Source of the DNA: Druceiella hillmani
Taxonomy: Eukaryota > Arthropoda > Insecta > Lepidoptera > Hepialidae
DNA length: 64,000 nt
Direction of reading: 5' to 3'
Assembly (NCBI GenBank): GCA_039881145.1
Contig: JAYKKI010000016.1
Span: 13,026,501 to 13,090,500, forward strand
Part shown: one piece after another, positions 59,179-64,000 of the stretch
How the letters are laid out: each line of letters opens with the position of its first letter
Position numbering within the stretch: the first letter of the stretch is position 1
Translations under genes and position numbers: made by a program
Notes under the pieces: model-generated
Told to the model about the DNA's origin: nothing
What the model saw: the letters and a program-made list of their open reading frames with translations, nothing else
Databases searched by the model: none

Positions 59179-60182
59179 TTTTATTTGGTTTGACATACGA
59201 AAAGTAATTCAGTACAAATACTGATATTACGAAAAACAAAATATTGATATTTTTTCTTTAAAAACGATTCAAGAAATGAGTACATTTTCATTTCAGCGGC
59301 AATTATAGGTATGAGAATGTAAAATCGAGATATGAGTATTTAATCTGAAGTGAAAAATCATGTAGTAACCCCACCACGTGCACAGCAAAATTGTAATCAA
59401 CAGAAATTTAGAATCTAATAAAGCAAGGTTTACCTTCGAGTATCAATAAATATCAAATATGACTTAAATTTGTTTAAATAATTTAATCACGAATCGGCGC
59501 GACTCATTAATTGAAGTCAAAGCCAGCTGTATTTAGATTTAGTAATAACTAGATTTCAAGATCCTGCTTATACGTTAACACATATATTTAGGCACGAATT
59601 CAATGGTAATCTATGTTTAAATGTCGTATACTTTTTGTTCATATTTTACCATTCAAAAGCTTTACATTGGTCTTTGCATTTATCATAGCGTGATAACCAG
59701 ATCAATTGTGAAACTTGTTTACTTCCCATTTTGCATACAATAATTTTTTGTTACCATTTTTTGCAGGTAGCTATCAATAAATGAACTGAAAAATATCATA
59801 ACGTAACATAATCTTAGTCAATATTTTTTTATAAACCAAACCTGAGAAATAAAATTTAATACCCTGTCGTATAGGTCTATCTTTTAATACGGAAGTCATA
59901 TTGCTCACATATATCAGTTCCATGCTTTCTAGTTGATTGTAAGTCTGTTTCTAATTCTATGTAATATATAAATATTATATTCCGACTTTGTCTATTTATT
60001 TTTCCTCATGTTTGAAATGCTTTTCAATCTTAAAATATAAGTGCTAAAGAAATATAAATATTTAGAAGTGAATGTATAGTATACATACATAATTAACTAC
60101 ACATAGAATTGATTACAGCTACCCTGCTCATATCTTTAAGACTTCTACAGTGGTTAAAGTTAGCATGGTGCTATATATGTAA

Positions 60183-60183
<1 letters not shown>
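59179..60183. other. AT-rich sequence containing the donor-like match at 59658-59691
   Basis: No gene is seen. The only notable item is the 34-base segment matching the palindrome insert. Confidence 0.55.

Positions 60184-60239
<56 letters not shown>
60184..60239. repeat. (TA)n microsatellite, probable retrotransposon tail
   Basis: A pure TA run directly abutting the minus-strand reverse-transcriptase C-terminus at 60240. Non-LTR elements often end in simple repeats, so this run is plausibly the 3' tail of that insertion. Confidence 0.8.
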
Positions 60240-60240
<1 letters not shown>

Positions 60241-60530
60241 CACGGTTAGGTAAATGGTATAGAATGGGAAAGGAAAAGAAGGGAAGTACTAAATTAGAGA
60301 TAAGGATTCCACATTGAAATAACCTTTCCCGGACTTTTATTGAAACTGTAAATTGACGTATATCATTTTGAATGCCGGAATTAAGTTTGTTCCAGAACTT
60401 GTTAACATATATAGCGGAGGAGTACTCGTAGAAGTCGGTGTTATGTTTAGAGATAAAGAAAGTCAGAATGAATTCACGACGTAATGGAATTTAGTTTACT
60501 AGCCCGTTTCGTCTCGTATTTTTAATAAAA
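60240..60530 (-). pseudogene. Non-LTR retrotransposon ORF2 C-terminal fragment
   Basis: The minus-strand frame reads RREFILTFFISKHNTDFYEY, SSAIYVNKFWNKLNSGIQND, IRQFTVSIKVRERLFQ and then a hydrophobic end running into the TA tail. The pattern R-x-x-x-F plus a TDFY-YS segment, a hydrophobic stretch with F/LWN-x-L and a basic helix at the very end is the common C-terminus of insect non-LTR ORF2 proteins, after the reverse transcriptase. Upstream, IKNTRRNGLVN is visible before stops. This is a typical 5'-truncated insertion. The clade (jockey-, I- or R1-like) is not resolved. Confidence 0.55.
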
Positions 60531-60689
60531 AAAACTTACAAACGTGTCCATACAAAATTCATATTTTTCGTTTTTTCTTTGTAATCAACTGGGAGAAATT
60601 GTTGATGCTTTATTTGAAGTAAAGCGTCCGCACTCCTTCCATATCTATTAAATTAGTAAATAATAATATGTGAATTTTATTAAATATCT

Positions 60690-60883
60690 TTATAATTTAC
60701 ATAATATATCTTTTATATAATCTTGAAATAAAATTAACAGGAACAAAATTATAGGACAAATCAGTCTAGTGTAAACTAAAATAATTAATCCAAAGTGGAT
60801 ATTAATTTCATGCAAGACCTCGGTCATTAATTGAACATTTTGTTGCTGAGCCACGCCACTTGAAGTTGAAATGATTTTATTTG
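60690..60883 (-). other. Possible exon of a membrane protein, chemoreceptor-like
   Basis: The minus strand has a good acceptor (TTTTATCGTTTCAG, with CAG complementary to 60884-60886) followed by an open frame: NKIISTSSGVAQQQNVQLMT, EVLHEINIHFGLIILVYTRL and ICPIILFLLILFQDYIKDIL, to a stop at 60690-60692. A helix with the pattern EVLHEIN-x-x-FG-x-x-IL resembles the VN-x-x-FG segment before the sixth membrane span of insect gustatory receptors. The length and missing C-terminal motif argue for a fragment, and the match is by shape only. Confidence 0.25.
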
Positions 60884-60965
60884 CTGAAACGATAAAAGGA
60901 AATCTGATAACAAAATTAATAATAACATGCATGTTGTTGATACAGTGCTCCATTGTGATCGTCAC

Positions 60966-62370
60966 CCTTCGGTGAGCAAGTATTTCAATAATAACCCCGC
61001 GTCATATTTATCTAGCTCACGTACGCGACAGGCGCGTGCCGCCTGTTTACAATGACCAAGTATCACTAAACAATTGTAATGAGTATTTTGAGATAAGCCG
61101 TGACAGCGAAATTATGATTTGATATAGCAAGTGGGGATAGTATTAGTCATATTATGTTATCTCTATTTATTTAACCTTGTTCTTATTTATATTGATATTG
61201 GCCAGTGACACGTAATAGGTCCCGACAAGTTTAGATTAATTTTTCGCGTACTTAATGTACAAGCATCTGAAAAAGGTTAAACTACTCATATTTTCATGAA
61301 AATGGTACTGGTAGCCCCTCTCACTTTTCGTATTTGACAAAAGGAAATATTTTTTACGTACCTTGAATTTATAGCTATAAAAGCAATCACTTCGAGTCAA
61401 TTACAAAAACTTCGTGGGAATAATTTTTATGCTGTAGGCTATAAACTATTTCTTCTAAAAATGTAGATTATTTCTTCTAAAAATGTAATCAATTTTAAAA
61501 CATTTACTAAGGACGATTTTCTAGTGTGAACTGATATAAACACAGTAAAAATGTGTAAAAGTTATGCATTTTCTAGAATGCATAGACATGCGTACTGATG
61601 TTTACGTATGCCTACACAGGCAAATGTGTGTTAATGTATCTTAATTGCTTTTATAGCATTAGATGAACTGCATATGCGCGCTAAATTGCATTTCGCTATA
61701 CACGCGCCAAACATGTAGCGGGAGAGGAAAGCAAGTAGCAAGAATATACTACTTAACATTTATAAGTAGTTATAGCATAGGATCGTATTCTTTTGAGCTA
61801 ATAGCGTGCTTGCGCATTCTGTTGAATATTCCGAAGCTGGAAGTAAGCATTTGAATATTTTCGCAGCTGAACACAATTGATGAGCATAAGTGTGGATAAA
61901 ACGATCAGGCAAATAGTGAAGTGATGTTGACAAGCATGATTAATAGCCTAGACAGTAAATGATTAGTCGTAAAGGATAATGCTACAAATAGTGTGAGTAA
62001 GTTTACAGAATGTAATCATAGGCTAGAGTAAACAAATATTTTAATTTCCAGTGAGATAATTTGGACTCTAAAAACTATTTTGACACTGAGGAGAAGTATG
62101 AGTACATGACGATGGCGTCAATAATAATTTAATTAAGTGAGATGTCATCTCTTTTCAAACATTTTCAGTATTCACTTGCGTTTCGGGCCTCATTGCAAGA
62201 TGCTAACAAGGATATTGATTAGCTGTTTTGTTTAGTTTTAGTATTCTCAACTTCAAAACTGACACCATGAACATGTACAATGATCCAGAAACTTCGTTGT
62301 TCGTGGCCTCATCGTATAACTCAACTGACAAGTTTTCAACTGGCAAGGAGTTGAACACACACAAAGGTTT
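60966..62370. other. AT-rich sequence without recognised genes
   Basis: A CpG-richer patch lies at about 60990-61045. A 20-bp direct repeat, TATTTCTTCTAAAAATGTA, occurs twice at 61447-61488. The frame 61663-61854 has no recognised domain. Confidence 0.5.
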
Positions 62371-62728
62371 ATCGTTTAAGGTAAGCTTACGTAAAAACAT
62401 ATTTTATATTATCAATTACGAAACACGCAAGGTGGTATTCTTCGTTGGGTATATGAACTGGAATATTGTAAACCTGTAGACTGTACTCTTTACTGATGAA
62501 TGTACGGTGAAATTTTATAGTGACGATTGAATCATGCATTATAAGGACGAACCGTTTTGTATGTGTGATAGTCTGGGGTGGATAAAATTTAGGCAAAAAA
62601 ACTGATATTGTATTTCTGGTTGAGGATATCATGACCGCTGCCAATTACGTCGATCAAGCAATCCGAGCAAGTATTATCCCATTTGAATAGCCAGTGGCCA
62701 ATAATTTCATTCCCATAGAAGATATGTC
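62371..62728 (+). pseudogene. Tc1-type transposase relic
   Basis: The frame reads KVSLRKNIFYIINYETRKVV, then FFVGYMNWNIVNL, a stop, TVLFTDECTVKFYSDD, another stop, then with frameshifts VIVWGG, DIVFLVEDIMTAANYVDQAI, RASIIPFE and NNFIPIEDM. The order matches Tc1 transposases: the linker with a MNW-type motif before (V)LFTDES (first catalytic Asp), S-V-M-V-WGG-I, the TAxxYVDxxLRPxxxPF segment and NFIFxQDNA (second Asp in EDM). The helix-turn-helix N-terminus and the third catalytic residue are missing, and a short piece between YKDEPF and VIVWGG is deleted. Confidence 0.75.
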
Positions 62729-62729
62729 G

Positions 62730-62932
62730 TCACCGTGGTGTGTTGGGTTAATTACAAGGCATACGGCCTTTGATTGCGAGGCGCACCGCGGATATATGGG
62801 TTCGATTTCCGTCCGCTCGTCGAGCGAAGCTGAACTGGTGTTCTGGTTGGCTGTAAGAGATTGCTCTTGTTGTATTAAGTTCGCCATATGTATCAATTAG
62901 ACACATTAAAGTACATAAATAAATAATTCTCG
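62730..62932 (+). mobile_element. tRNA-derived SINE
   Basis: A box-A-like GTGGTGTGTTGGGTTA (62735-62750) and a box-B-like GGTTCGATTTCC (62799-62810) lie about 50 bp apart, separated by a TCGGCCTTTGATTGCGAGG-like tRNA arm (CGGCCTTTGATTGCGAGG at 62764-62781). A non-tRNA body follows, with GCTGAACTGGTGTTCTGG and AAGTTCGCCATATG, then a tail of AAATAAATAA at about 62920-62930. It has the layout of insect tRNA-type SINEs transcribed by RNA polymerase III. Minus-strand frames through it are artefacts. It sits exactly where the Tc1 relic stops, so it probably inserted into that element. Confidence 0.7.
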
Positions 62933-64000
62933 CGCAGATGTGATCCATACCACGCAATGTGCACTCTTTAAAAGCAATGTTGCATTTGTGCTATGGTTGA
63001 TGATGAGTCTCGATTTAAATTAAATTATTTAATTGGTAATAAGTATAAAGGAAAATTACAGTGGTGTTAACAGTCAACAGCAACTTATAGACACTGTAGA
63101 AGTGTGTTGGGAACAAAATATTATCTACCCATAGTAGCAGAGGAGGTGCTACATTTTAGAAATTAGTAAAAACAAAGTTAATTTTTTTTCGTTTTTATTC
63201 ATCTATAAACTCTTTTTGTTACAGTAAGTCAAATTAATAATGCGAAAATAGTAGTAAAAATTAAATAGTTTATCCATATAAATTTTGTAAATTTGTAAAT
63301 TTTCAGTTTACAATGGAAAACAAGAGTACTATTTTGTATTGAGTAATTTACTTTGGGCGTAGAAGTTTGAAAACCTTCTAATTCATTTAAATATTGGTTA
63401 TTGGGATCAGAGTAGCATATCCATATTCAATAAAAGTGAGTAGGGTATTTGGACGATGTGGACTTGTCAGCAATGAAAATGAAAATGGTCAATTGTGATT
63501 AGTGTTATTAGTTAATAGATTATGTGAAATAAGTTATGGATCAACCGAAAGAGGCGATAGGCCAAGCTAAGACTGGGTTACTGGCAAAATTTGATCTTAA
63601 TAAAAATCTTTTCTTTTTCAACACATAGAATATTTTAAAATTTGGGAAAATCGCTACTCTAATAGATCGTTGGATGCCAGGACCACAAATTAAGTCGCAC
63701 AATTAAGTACAGTTGAGTAATAAACTTTTTGAATTATTTGAAACATTTTACGTCAGACTAATACAAGGTGTGCGCAACAATTTTCCAGTCAGATTTATTG
63801 AGAATTTTAAGTATTTAGCGTAAATAAAAAACATTGGATTTTAACTGTATTTTTCTATGTAATGTACTATTTATTGACTGGACTAATATTATTTACTTCT
63901 CATATCTAACCTACTACCTACTTCACATTTATATTGAACGTGTCAATATAATAAAAACAAAATTATTATATTGACCGCCGCTTGTCGTTGGTGATAGCGC
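62933..64000. other. AT-rich sequence, possible further Tc1 trace
   Basis: At about 62995-63050 a frame reads DDESRFKLNYLIGNKYKGK, reminiscent of the DESRF block of Tc1-like transposases. It may be unrelated or a second relic. The remainder shows nothing supported. Confidence 0.3.

Noticed and set aside
62735..62810. Functional tRNA gene
   Set aside because: Box A and box B are present, but the cloverleaf cannot be completed and a SINE body and A-rich tail follow.

Overview
This window looks like nuclear DNA from an insect, or at least an arthropod. It is strongly AT-rich, it has no operon-like gene packing, and it is full of decayed eukaryotic transposable elements, (TA)n microsatellites and minisatellites. 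The transposon families seen are mariner, Tc1, pogo, ZMYM-like hAT, non-LTR retrotransposon ends, a tRNA-type SINE and a Penelope-type palindromic repeat. The species cannot be fixed from the sequence. I found no complete protein-coding gene. The window reads as intergenic or long-intron sequence with a few isolated candidate exons, none assigned to a known gene.

Layout. 0-7 kb: unique AT-rich DNA, the clipped tail of a palindromic repeat at the left edge, small hairpins and a MITE (6.7-6.9 kb). 7.1-8.35 kb: a broken mariner between TA microsatellites. 9-18 kb: a dispersed repeat with an inverted arm, a 50-bp tandem array (11.6 kb) and a degenerate array of about 61 bp units (16.9-17.8 kb). 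20-22 kb: a reverse transcriptase relic, an unassigned open region and a GC-rich candidate exon with a good splice donor (21.67-21.79 kb). 23-24.3 kb: a second copy of the 9-kb repeat in inverse orientation and a 44-bp array. 25.8-27.2 kb: a ZMYM-like hAT pseudogene. 29.1-30.9 kb: three different tandem arrays back to back (33 bp, about 123 bp, 29 bp). 31-37 kb: dispersed repeats, a 182-bp duplication and hairpins. 37.8-38.06 kb: a palindromic repeat. 39.45-41.88 kb: a nearly full-length pogo-family element with a C-terminal zinc finger, now a pseudogene. 44-52 kb: candidate exons, a hAT end and a mariner relic. 57.5-59.2 kb: more repeats and the third copy of the palindromic repeat. 60.2-60.5 kb: the 3' end of a non-LTR retrotransposon with a (TA)n tail. 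62.4-62.9 kb: a Tc1 relic followed directly by a SINE.

The most interesting signal is the palindromic repeat (three copies: 1-80, 37.8-38.06 kb, 58.86-59.18 kb). Each arm of the two full copies carries the layout of a type I hammerhead ribozyme with a very short stem III, as is known in Penelope-like elements. Each arm has its own defect, but comparing the four arms implies an intact ancestral motif. In the third copy the palindrome centre has gained a 34-base segment that matches, inverted and with one mismatch, a site about 0.65 kb away.

Because every recognisable transposase or reverse transcriptase is interrupted, the sequence shows a graveyard of elements rather than a working system. 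The non-repeat items most worth testing are the GC-rich candidate exons at 21.67, 44.0, 50.13 and 51.83 kb.
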